Translations under genes and position numbers: made by a program
Shown here: piece after piece, positions 1 to 7,710 of the stretch
How positions within the stretch are numbered: the first letter of the stretch is position 1
Layout of the letters: every line of letters starts with the position of its first letter
DNA from: Deltaproteobacteria bacterium
Lineage (GTDB): Bacteria; Myxococcota_A; UBA9160; UBA4427
DNA: 17,964 bases
Assembly: GCA_016713665.1 (NCBI GenBank)
Contig: JADJOR010000007.1
Span: 1 to 17,964, forward strand
Direction of reading: 5' to 3'
The notes under the pieces: model-generated
What the model saw: the letters and a program-made list of their open reading frames with translations, nothing else
What the model was told of the DNA's origin: nothing
The model's database searches: none

Positions 1-440
1 AGAATCTCTACGTCTGTTCTCGGATCGCGCCCTACGGTCCACCGCGCATCCGAGCCGTCAAAAAGTCGCAGAAGCTCGATCTCTGGGACGGGTCGACGGT
101 TCCGGAGGTCGGTCCCCGCTTCGAAAACCTCGTGGCCAGCCAGCGGCTCAAATTCTGCCATGGGCTCGTAGACCGGGAGGGCCATCGGATGGAGCTTCGC
201 TTCCTGCGCGACGTCGACCGCCGGGCGGTCGACTACGTCATCCTGCAGGATCGCAAGCCGCTCATTGCCGTCGAGTGCAAGACAGGCGAGCGATCGGTGA
301 GCCCGGCGATCGGGTATTACGCCGAGCGGACGCCGATCCCCCGCTTCTACCAGGTCCATCTCGGGGAGCGCCACTACGAGTCCGGCGCCGCGACCGTGAT
401 TCCCTTCGCCCGCTTCTGCGAAGAGCTCGGTCTTCCCTGA
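1..440 (+). CDS. AAA-family ATPase, DUF4143-type C-terminal domain (5' truncated)
   Basis: Only the last ~145 residues are in the window; the frame is open from base 3 to the stop at 438-440 without a break. The piece reads as the C-terminal domain that follows the ATPase core in DUF4143 proteins. It has a conserved GxxFENLVA-type helix near 110-140 (seen as VGPRFENLVASQRL), then a nuclease-like core with an Asp in VDYVILQD (about 230-250) and an ECK triad around 280. Together these give the D...ExK pattern of the PD-(D/E)XK fold. Proteins of this family are predicted ATPases with no settled role; some sit in toxin-antitoxin or defence settings. The ATPase part with Walker motifs lies upstream of the window. 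The gene converges on the HAF/PEP-CTERM gene, with 79 bases between the stops. Family assignment is fairly safe, function is not. Confidence 0.75.
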   Translation, partial: NLYVCSRIAPYGPPRIRAVKKSQKLDLWDGSTVPEVGPRFENLVASQRLKFCHGLVDREGHRMELRFLRDVDRRAVDYVILQDRKPLIAVECKTGERSVSPAIGYYAERTPIPRFYQVHLGERHYESGAATVIPFARFCEELGLP

Positions 441-519
441 CGAAGGCGGGGGCGAGCGAGGTCAAGGCCGCCTTTCCTTCCAGTCCCCCAGCTCGCCTGC
501 GCGAAGCTTCGGGTCGCCC

Positions 520-1674
520 TCAGGGTTGGCTCCCGGACCTGTTCTGGCCGTGCCTTCGTTTGGTCGAGCCTCTCGATGCGAGTCCGAGCAGTCCGATGCC
601 CATCAGGATCCCGACGGACGGCTCCGGAATGACCATCAGGAAGCCTTCCGGCCGACCGGACGGGTTCGTCCCGTTTCCTGCGATCGTCGTTCCATCCGCC
701 GAGATGCCCACGGCTTGCCTGAGCGTCCAGCCCGTCAGGTCCACGCCCATCGAAGTGAGCAAAACCGTGAGCGAGACGAGTCCGGTGTCGGCCCGCCAGA
801 TGAACGCACCGATTTCGTTCGTTCCGACCTGAGCCTGTCCGACGACCGTCGTACCGTCGGGCGAAATGTCGAAGATTGCGATGCTGCTCGGTTCGTTCCC
901 GTAGCTGATCAGCTCGCCGCCGCCGTCGGCGGTCCAGCGAAACCCGCTCTCCGGAATGTTGTCGGACCAGTCCGATCCCGCCACGACCGATCCGTCGGCG
1001 GAGACGGCCCAGGCGATCGCATTGAAGGCAGGCTGAAACGAGTGATCCGCCAGCCCCACCAGATCTTGCATGCCCGTCGTCGAGTCCCACCGAAACGGTC
1101 CACTCTGCGTGGCCGTCGAGCCGACGATCGTCGTGCCGTCCCGCCGAGATCGCATAGGCGCGACTGTCATGGGGCGTCAGGCCCGGCAGATCGCCGAGAT
1201 CCTGTGCTCCACTCGCCGAGTCCCAGCGGAAGGCGCGCTTGCCCGCCGCGACGTCGCGTTCGCCTACGATGATCGTTCCATCTGCGGACACGCCCCGAGC
1301 ATGGCTTCCCGGGACGTCGAGAGAGGTCATGCCCTTCCGATTCGCTCCATCGAAATGCATCGGAGCGACCCGGGGCCGCCGAGCTCTCGCCGACGACGAC
1401 CGATCCGTCGGCCGACACCGCATTGGCCCAGCTGCCGATGCTTCCTCCCGGGAGGTCGCCGAGGGCGCCGCATCCCCTCCGATCCATTCCATCGGAATGC
1501 CAATCCGTTGCTGATGCCGACGACGGTCGATCCGTCATCGGACAGCGCGAGAACCCGGCTGGTGTTCTCACCGGGAAGGGAGCCCAGAGCTGTAAAGGAA
1601 GCGGCGTTGGCGTCGAGGGAACCCGAGCCAGGGAGCGAGATGCCCAGCATGGCCGTAGCAAGGACGTGTCGCAT
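520..1674 (-). CDS. HAF-repeat extracellular protein with PEP-CTERM sorting signal (frame-shifted as read)
   Basis: A secreted repeat protein of about 385 residues. ATG at 1674 is preceded by GGAGGT (1685-1690) at 10 bases and begins a signal peptide (MRHVLATAMLGISL, then an ANA-A cleavage-like site). The body is built from HAF-type repeats of ~45-50 residues: FRW, then LGDLPG, then an ISADG/VSADG..VVGES segment, seen at least six times. The C-terminus carries IPEPS, a hydrophobic stretch GILMGIGLLGLAS and a basic tail (about 523-631), which is the PEP-CTERM signal recognised by exosortase in exopolysaccharide-making Gram-negatives. No exosortase gene is in the window. Homology crosses frames near 1480, 1330 and 1145; at 1145 an extra G in a GGG run explains the jump. 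The likely role is at the cell surface or in the biofilm matrix. Family call is strong; real protein or pseudogene depends on whether the indels are sequencing errors. Confidence 0.8.
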
Positions 1675-1830
1675 GAGAATCCAGACCTCCGATTGCAGGG
1701 AGCGCCCGAGCGAGCACGGATTCTGACCGACGAGCCACGTCTTCGCCTGGGACGAATGCCGGGGAGCGCTTCCCCTCGACGCGAGTCGGCCGAGTTCGAA
1801 AACACCCGTCTCCGGTCCGGAATCGGTACT

Positions 1831-1873
1831 GCCCGGCTCTGCCCGGCCGGGCCCGGCTCCGGGCTTCGGCCTG
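1831..1873. repeat. Tandem GCCCGG decamers and UUCG hairpin upstream of the decarboxylase
   Basis: Three 10-base units beginning GCCCGGC lie head to tail at 1831, 1841 and 1851. The middle one is part of a perfect 12-base palindrome, GCCCGGCCGGGC (1841-1852). Directly after them, 1860-1873 (CGGGC-TTCG-GCCTG) can form a 5-bp stem with a stable UUCG loop. The element sits in the 270-base divergent region between the HAF gene and the decarboxylase, 72 bases before the decarboxylase start. It could be a transcript leader structure or operator; no known riboswitch is recognised. Confidence 0.4.
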
Positions 1874-1944
1874 AAGTTCGATCCGCGGGCGATATCGATT
1901 CCGCGCGCGACGTCTCCTCGAACGAACAACGAGGAGCCGAACCG

Positions 1945-3166
1945 ATGCGATCGTTCCCCGCGCCCAGTCCTGTCCGTCCCATGGCCGTGCCCGTTCGAGA
2001 CGCGGACTGGTCGAGCCTCGTCGCGCGGCACGGGTCGCCCTTGCTGGTGCTCGACTGCGGGGTCCTGGGCGCCCAGTATCGTGCCCTGGCGGATGCGCTC
2101 CCCGGCGTCCGGCTGCACTACGCGATCAAGGCGCTTCCGGAGGTCGCCGCGATCGAGTCGTTGGCGCAGCAAGGCGCCCATTTCGAGATCGCGAGCGAGG
2201 GCGAGATCGATCTGCTGCGAGCCGCTGGCGTCGGTCCCCGACGAACGATTCACACCCATCCGATCAAGCGACCGCGAGACGTGGTCGCGGCATTGCGATT
2301 CGGCGTCACGACGTTCGTCGTCGACAACGCACACGAGATCGACAAGATGGTGGCGTTTCGCGATCGAGCCGAGTTCCTGCTCCGCGTGAGCTTTCGGAGC
2401 CCCGACGCCCGTTGCGATCTGTCGAGGAAGTTCGGCTGCCAGCCCGGAGACGTCGAGGGCCTGCTCGCGCGGGCCGCGAAATCGGGCGTGCGGATCGAGG
2501 GCCTCTGTTTTCACGTCGGATCGCAATCCGCGACGCCCGACGCCCACGTCCACGCGATCGATGCGCAACGCGATGATTCGAGCTCACGCCGAGGCGGGCG
2601 GGCGGCGGCTCGCCGTGCTCGACATCGGCGGCGGGTTTCCGGTGAGCTACGACGGGAATGCTCCGTCGATCGGGGAATTCTGTGCGCCGATTCGACGCGC
2701 GCTCTCGCGGCTCCCGGCCGGGACGAGCGTGTTCGCAGAGCCCGGTCGGTTCCTCGCGGCCCCGGCGATGACCGGCCTCTCGACGGTGATCGGAAAGGCC
2801 GAGCGCAGCGGCATACCCTGGTACTTCCTCGACGACGGCGTGTACGGCTCCTTCAGCGGGCGGATCTACGATCATACGAGCTATCCGATCACGGTCGCGC
2901 GCCGCGGACCGACACGCGCGTCGGTTCTGGCGGGTCCGACCTGCGACAGCATCGACGTCGTGGCCGAGGAGATCGCGCTGCCGGAGCTCGAGATCGGGGA
3001 CCTCGTCGTCGCAAAGATGATGGGTGCCTACACGAGCGCCAGCGCGACGCGCTTCAACTCCCTTCCGACGACGAAGATCCTCGTCCTGAATCGCCCGAGC
3101 CGTACGGTCCGGCCTGCGCGATCGACTTCCGGGGGACGGACTCGGGTCATGGCGTCGATCGGGTAG
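1945..3166 (+). CDS. Ornithine/diaminopimelate-type PLP decarboxylase (group IV, alanine-racemase fold)
   Basis: About 405 residues, the usual size for group IV decarboxylases, which remove CO2 from ornithine, lysine or related diamino acids. ATG 1945 follows GAGGAG (1931-1936) at 8 bases; ATG 1981 is a possible alternative. Motifs in order are: YAIKALP with the PLP-binding Lys (about 2119-2139); FEIASEGEID; CFHVGSQ with the stacking His (about 2508-2528); LDIGGGFP, the phosphate-binding Gly loop (about 2620-2643); EPGRFLAAPA (about 2740); DGVYGSFSGRIYDH (about 2836); GPTCDS with the catalytic Cys of the partner subunit (about 2936); and MGAYTSASATRFN. The GPTCD and DGVYGSF motifs match ornithine decarboxylases better than DAP decarboxylases, so putrescine synthesis is the best guess. 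One frame jump near 2556-2562 lies between the HVGSQ and GGGFP motifs. The gene is divergent from the PEP-CTERM gene and not in an obvious operon. Confidence 0.82.
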
Positions 3167-3396
3167 CGTTCGGATCGATCCCGGGTCTCCCGGTCGACAC
3201 ACGCGGCAACGTCCTTCTCCGCAACGCGCTCGGAGCAAGCGAACGTCGACGCGATGATCGCAGCGCCCGTCGGGCGCCGCCCGGCGCGGAGCGCGCGGGT
3301 GATCACGCGTCAGCAGCGAGCCGTCCGGCAGCGTCGCGATCCGTACGCACGCCTGCTCGCCGTACCCCGATCGCAGATCGCTCGTTTCAGGACGCC

Positions 3397-4645
3397 TGGC
3401 AGCGCACTTCGACGCGGCGATTCAGGGAGCGGCCCGTCTCGTCGGTGTTGGGGGCGATCGGCCGGGATTCCCGGCGCCGACCGCGGACAGCCGCGCCGTC
3501 GCCAATCCTCGGCGCGTCAGCTCGGCCACCACCGCGGCGGCGCGCCGCTCCGACAGCGAGCGGTTGTAGACCTCCGTGCCTTCCGACGAGGTATGGCCTT
3601 CGATGATCACTTTGGCACTCGCATCATCGCGCAGGCCCGCGTACAGCATCGCGAGCACCGGCTCGGACTCGGGCCGGATCTCGGCCGAGTCGTACCCGAA
3701 CGTGATCCCGTGGATCACCGATCCACAGCCGAGTGACGGCGCAGGCGGAGCCGGACACTTCGCGTTGGGTCTCTCGGTTGCGGCGCCGGCGTACACCCGG
3801 AATGGCGCGCCGTTGGTCGACCGCACGCCCAGCAGCGCGTCGTCGTCGAGTACCGTGAGCAGGAACAGGCTCTTCACGCCGGTGCGGCTGTCTTCGCCGA
3901 CCGCGCTCAGGAGATCGCCGGTCACGGTCCCGGTCAGCACGCCGCCATCGTCGTAGCAGCCCGTCACCGCGGCGTCCTGCTGCCGCAGGCGAATGGCGAC
4001 GCCGCGCCCCTGCCATCCGCCCGAGAATGCGTCGGAACGGGGCAGCACTTCCTGTGTGCCGTTGCCGATGATCTCGGAGAACTCGAAGAACGATCCTTCG
4101 CGTTCGACCCGGATGCCGCCTACCAGGCGGAGCTTGACGAAGCGGACGGGCGTCCTCGACGCGATGGTCAGCTCGGTCAGCATGCCGCGCGCCTCGTGCG
4201 TGGTGAGCGTCGCCGATCCCAGCAGCACGAATCCGGTGTCGGGACCGGACGGCGAGCCGTGGACTTCGACCAGGCGGGTGAAGGTGGAGCCCGCGCTGGG
4301 TGTTTCGAGGACGTTGGGCACGGCGAACCGGTCGAACGTGGTCAGCGCCGGCAGGCGATACGTGAACTCGGCTTCCGCCGTCGCCGGCACGAACTTCAGG
4401 GAGAGGGTGTATCCAGCCGGGTTGCCGTCGATGGCGAGGAGCGACTTCTCGATCGTGACGCCGTTGGCCGTGGCCGCCTCGGACACGCGGGATGGGGACG
4501 GTGCCGCGCGCAAACGTCAGATAGTCGACGCGCTTGGGCGGGGCCTGCGCCGGGTCGGCCGCCGCTCGAGGGCAGAGGCCCCGGCCCAACACCCTGCGAC
4601 CACCCACGCGGCGACCCACGACCCGGACGAAAGTCTGCGACCCAT
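3397..4645 (-). CDS. OmpA-family outer-membrane protein with unusual N-terminal beta-rich region (frame-shifted as read)
   Basis: About 415 residues. ATG 4645 has AGGAGGG (4658-4652) close upstream and starts a clear signal peptide (hydrophobic VAAWVVAGCWAGASA). TAGAAT at 4674-4669 could be a -10 box. The N-terminal ~200 residues include FDRFAVPN, VEVHGSPSG, VRFVKLRLVGG and FFEFSEIIGNG. They look like a beta-sandwich resembling F5/8-type carbohydrate-binding domains; this is inference from pattern. A middle segment (GCYDDGGVLTGTVTG...) is of unknown type. The C-terminus is an OmpA/MotB peptidoglycan-binding domain: ITFGYDSAEIRPES, IIEGHTSSEGTEVYNRSLSERRA, VGAG, and after a frame jump near 3458 the closing NTDETGRSLNRRVEV with stop at 3399-3397. 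Further jumps lie near 4575 and 4500. It should anchor the outer membrane or periplasmic face to peptidoglycan while the N-terminal part binds something else. No operon partner is seen. Confidence 0.8.
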
Positions 4646-4712
4646 GAACGACCCTCCTGTCTCGGGACATTCTACCCGGCCGGACGCCCCAGCCGGAATC
4701 AGTTTGCGTCAT

Positions 4713-4732
4713 GACACCTTCTAGTGTCTAGA
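4713..4732. promoter_or_regulatory. Overlapping inverted repeats upstream of the OmpA gene
   Basis: GACAC-CTTCTA-GTGTC (4713-4728) overlaps TCTAG-TGT-CTAGA (4720-4732), two perfect short inverted repeats in an unusually AT-rich patch for this window. They lie about 70-90 bases upstream of the OmpA-family start. They could be an operator, or chance. No matching known binding site is recognised. Confidence 0.25.
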
Positions 4733-5191
4733 CTGCAAGAGCGAGCTTGAAAAATCAGAATTCCCACCATGCGTCTCCTCGAGGACGAGGCGGAGTTCAT
4801 CGACTTTTCGGGGCCGGCGGTTTTCGTGACGGAGGACCATGAGATCATCCAGACCGATGCGTCGATCGGGCATCGAAAGCCTGAGGGTTCCGGGCGGTTC
4901 GTCGGATCGGAATCGCAGTCTGCGAAGCTTCGGAAAACGTCCGATCTGACCCCGTCGGGTCATCCCCCGGTCCACGGGTCGTCCAGCGCGCGATGCCCCG
5001 TTGTGTGGCGGGTCTGCAGCCGGCGAGGGCAATCGAGCCCGTGCGCTCTCTCGCAGGGGGGATCGCTTTCGTGCTGGGCCGCACGGCGGCAATGTCCCCG
5101 TGCAGGATCAAGTCATGGTCCAATCGTTTCCGATTCGGCTGACTCTCGGGCCGTCCTCTTGGAGCGCGGCATCGAGCTTGCCAGGGGTTCG
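4733..5191. other. Gene-poor stretch with no recognised coding sequence
   Basis: I see no convincing gene here. Both strands carry open frames of 90-170 codons, but none shows a recognisable domain, a good ribosome binding site or the GC3 pattern of the flanking genes. The plus-strand frame from ATG 4769 begins with an acidic, protein-like stretch (MRLLEDEAEFIDFSGPAVF) and runs into the PEP-CTERM-like tail described next. It may therefore be a decayed or chimeric remnant. Confidence 0.4.
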
Positions 5192-5290
5192 CCTTTCGAG
5201 ATCGACCCGCTTTCGTTCATCCTGCTCGGCCTCTGCATCGCTTCGTTCGCGCTGCGGCGAGATTCGCGTTTCGATTCGACTGCGACTTGA
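5192..5290 (+). pseudogene. PEP-CTERM-like C-terminal tail, probable remnant
   Basis: In the frame ending at the TGA 5288-5290 the last ~32 residues read as a short linker, a hydrophobic helix (PLSFILLGLCIASFALRR) and a basic end. This is the layout of a PEP-CTERM or similar surface-sorting tail, though the PEP motif itself is replaced by IDP. Upstream in the same frame there is no recognisable secreted protein or signal peptide. It may be the tail of a decayed PEP-CTERM gene, or a chance hydrophobic run. Confidence is low. Confidence 0.3.
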
Positions 5291-5370
5291 ATACCGACTG
5301 CACGAATACGTTGGGCGACTTCACCTGTACCTGCAACGTGGGGTTCACGGGCGACGGCCTCACCTGCTCA
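5278..5370 (+). pseudogene. EGF-like domain fragment
   Basis: Translation here gives CDLNTDC followed by a TNTLGDF segment, CTC and NVGFTGDGLTC. This matches the second half of a calcium-binding EGF-like repeat (C-x-NT-x-G-x-F-x-C-x-C-x2-G-[FY]-x-GDG-x-x-C). The first two cysteines and the D-x-[DN]-E-C start of a normal repeat are missing. No start codon with a ribosome site and no signal peptide precede it, and downstream of GDGLTC the frame loses all likeness to the family. It overlaps the end of the PEP-CTERM-like tail in another frame. EGF repeats in bacteria occur in secreted surface proteins, so this is probably the relic of one, joined to the other remnant by deletion. Confidence 0.45.
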
Positions 5371-5522
5371 CCAGTCGGGCCCCCAACTTGGGTCCGCTTG
5401 CGGATCGGTCGTTGGCGGTGGCGTGAAAACATCCTCTTGAACGCCCCATTCTTCGGCCCGCGTTGTCGACTTGATGTCCAGCTCACCGCGAGCGCCCTGC
5501 GCATCGCCCTCTGCGCTCTCGC

Positions 5523-6887
5523 TCAATCTGCGTCCTCGTCCGCCGTCGCCGCATCGGCCGCCGCCCGCTCCACCAGATCCCGAGCCAGCGTCCGCTCCGC
5601 CAACCAGTAGTGCACCCCGCTCCAGACCGACGTCAGCCCGACGATCGAGAGCGTGTACCGCACCGCCTCGTCCCCGAGCCGCTCCGCCAGCAGATCGTTC
5701 ATGACCCCGACCGCGAAGGGCCCGAGCCCCGACCCCACGACGCTCAGCACGAGCAGCGTCACCGCCGACGCGAGCGCGCGCAGATGCGGCGGCGCCAGCG
5801 CCTGCGTCGCGACATGCATGCCCGGCACGGACGCGCCCATCGCGAGCGCTGCCGGCACGAGGTTCGCGACGGCGAGCGTCCAGTCGGAGAAGTAGAGGAA
5901 CCCCAGCGCGAAGGGCGCGTACGCGACCATCGTGATGGCGGCGACGCGGGTGATCCAGCGCGGGTCGCGGCGCTGCAGGCGATCGGTCGCCAGGCCGCCG
6001 AGCACGATGCCGAGGGCCGTCGGGAGGGACGAGCCGAAGGCGAGCAGCGTCCCGATCGCGCCGGACTCGAAGCCGTGGACGCGGGTCAGGAAGGCGGGAT
6101 ACCAGATCAGCGAGCCGGTGAAGGCGAAGGAGTGGAGGCCGGCGCCCATCACGACGTGGCGATAGGCGGGGATCCGCAGGAGCTGCCCGAGGGCTGCGGG
6201 CCAGCGCTCTGCGGTGTGGGCCGGGCCGTGGCCTGCGCTCGACGACCCCGGGCTCGACGCTGCGCGCGGGCCGTCGAAGCGGCCCCGCGGCGGCTCCTTG
6301 ACGGTGAAGCGCATGAGCAGCGCGAGCACGATGCCGGGGGCACCGGCGACGGCGAAGACCGCGCGCCAGCCCCAGAGCTGCTCGACCCAGCCGCCCATCA
6401 GGAGGGCGAGGGCGACGCCCATGCTGCCCCCGACGCTGAAGAGCGCGAGCGCCGAGGCGCGGCGATCGGGGGGAAAGTAGTCGGAGATGAGCGCGTGGGA
6501 CGGCGGGGTTCCCGCGGCCTCCCCGATGCCGACGCCGAGGCGGGCGACGACGAGCTGGGCGAAGGACGAGACGGCGCTCGAGGCGAGGGTGAGGCCGCTC
6601 CAGAGGGCGAGGCCGGTGGCGATGATCGTGCGTCGGACGCCGCGGTCGGCATAACGGGCGACGGGGATGCCGGCGACCGCGTAGAAGAGCGCGAAGGACG
6701 GGCCCGTCAGGAAGCCCATCGCCGTATCCGAGACACCGAACTCCGCCTTGATCGGGACGACCAGGATCCCGAGGATCTGGCGGTCGAGCATGTTGAGGAT
6801 CGCGACGCCGAAGAGCAGCGTGAGGACCCAGCGGGTGTAGGCCTTCGAGGCCGTGAACGTCTCGGACGCGCCCGCGGAGCTCGACAC
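5523..6887 (-). CDS. Major facilitator superfamily transporter
   Basis: A 454-residue inner-membrane transporter in one unbroken frame. The GTG at 6887-6885 shares one base with the TAG stop of the upstream SDR (6889-6887), so translation is probably coupled. About 12 hydrophobic segments are visible in two sixes, separated by a charged loop after the sixth segment (FTVKEPPRGRFDGP). The first segment contains ILNMLDRQILGILV, typical of MFS carriers for organic acids and aromatic compounds. The MFS signature between segments 2 and 3 is RYADRGVRR, and VVARLGVGIGEAAGTPPSHA follows in segments 4-5. Similar proteins (spinster or ACS-type) move carboxylates, phthalate-like compounds or lipids. Position behind a CoA-transferase and an SDR suggests uptake of the substrate of that pathway, or export. 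Substrate cannot be read from sequence. Confidence 0.85.
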   Translation of the reverse strand: MSSSAGASETFTASKAYTRWVLTLLFGVAILNMLDRQILGILVVPIKAEFGVSDTAMGFLTGPSFALFYAVAGIPVARYADRGVRRTIIATGLALWSGLTLASSAVSSFAQLVVARLGVGIGEAAGTPPSHALISDYFPPDRRASALALFSVGGSMGVALALLMGGWVEQLWGWRAVFAVAGAPGIVLALLMRFTVKEPPRGRFDGPRAASSPGSSSAGHGPAHTAERWPAALGQLLRIPAYRHVVMGAGLHSFAFTGSLIWYPAFLTRVHGFESGAIGTLLAFGSSLPTALGIVLGGLATDRLQRRDPRWITRVAAITMVAYAPFALGFLYFSDWTLAVANLVPAALAMGASVPGMHVATQALAPPHLRALASAVTLLVLSVVGSGLGPFAVGVMNDLLAERLGDEAVRYTLSIVGLTSVWSGVHYWLAERTLARDLVERAAADAATADEDAD

Positions 6888-7671
6888 TAGAACGAGACGC
6901 CGCCGTTCACGCAGAGCGTCGTCCCCGTGACGTAGGCGGCCTCGTCGCTCGTGAGGTAGACGCAGGCGCTCGCGATGTCCTCGGGCTCTCCGAAATAGGG
7001 CAGCAGATTGAGGCTCATGACGTAGTTGCGGAACTCCTCGGTCATCGTCCGCATCTCGAGTCGGTCTCGACGAGGCCCGCGGAGACGCAGTTGACCCGGA
7101 CGCCTCGCCCACCGAACTCCGCAGCGAGCGAGCGGACCATGACCTCGACGGGCGCCTTGGTCGAGAAGTAGATCGGCATGCGCGGCGTCCCGTTGCGCGT
7201 GCCCGAGGTCCCGATCGCGACGATCGAGCTCGTCTTGCGCTCGGCGGGCTTCGCGGCGGCGACCAGCGCGGGGAGCGCGTGCTTCAAGAGCCAGAGCAGG
7301 CCGCGGACGTTGGTCGAGATCGACTGCTCGAGGAGTGCGTTGTCCATCTCGAGAATGCCGGCGTTCTTCTCGCCGCCCATCGTCGCCGTCGCGGCGGCGT
7401 TCGCGATCAGGTTGTCGATGCGGCCGTAGTGGGCGACGGCGCGTTCGATCAGCCCCTTCACGGAAGCCTCGTCGCCGAGATCGCAGGCGAGGAAGATCGC
7501 GTCGCCTCCGCCCTTCCGGATCTCGTCGACGACCTTCTCACCGCGCTCGGCGCTGCGGCCGCTGACGACGACGCGCGCGCCCTCGGCGGCGAAGCGGCGG
7601 GCGGTGGCGGCGCCGAGGCCGCTGGTCGAGCCGGTGATGACCGAAACCTTGTCCGCGAGTCGCTGGCTCAT
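6887..7671 (-). CDS. Short-chain dehydrogenase/reductase (SDR), classical type
   Basis: About 261 residues, the classical SDR size. ATG 7671 has AGAGAGGA 7 bases upstream. The Rossmann nucleotide loop is TGSTSGLG (about 7618-7641), followed by the acid-stabilising ACDLGDE segment and NAAA. The catalytic Ser is in IGTSGT and the Tyr-x3-Lys in YFSTK (about 7160-7180). After AGLVET the frame changes near 7055, and the homology resumes as MTEEFRNYV, then YFGEPEDIASACVYLTSDEAAYVTGTT and CVNGGVSF, the normal SDR ending. It oxidises or reduces a hydroxyl/keto group with NAD(P). It lies between the CoA-transferase and MFS genes on the same strand, 39 bases after the CoA-transferase stop and overlapping MFS, so the three look like an operon. 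Substrate is unknown. Confidence 0.82.
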
Positions 7672-7710
7672 GCTCGAATCCTCTCTCGGGGCCGCTCGCC
7701 GGTCCCGTTC

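Noticed and set aside
441..519. Possible bidirectional terminator between the convergent DUF4143 and HAF genes (GGCGAGC 451-457 / GCTCGCC 491-497)
   Set aside because: The loop would be 33 bases and there is no T run, so the pairing is probably chance in GC-rich DNA.
1423..3606. Plus-strand frame of about 727 codons taken as one protein
   Set aside because: Only 1945 to about 2560 is the decarboxylase. The part before is antisense to the HAF gene, and the part after is the wrong frame beyond the indel.
4704..4732. Possible plus-strand promoter TTGCGT-17-TCTAGA
   Set aside because: Both boxes match consensus at only about three of six places and no convincing gene follows on the plus strand.
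5610..6890. Long plus-strand open frame of about 426 codons opposite the MFS gene
   Set aside because: Composition is almost only Arg, Glu, Asp, Gly and Ala, as expected for the antisense of a high-GC membrane protein gene. The opposite strand has a clear MFS transporter.
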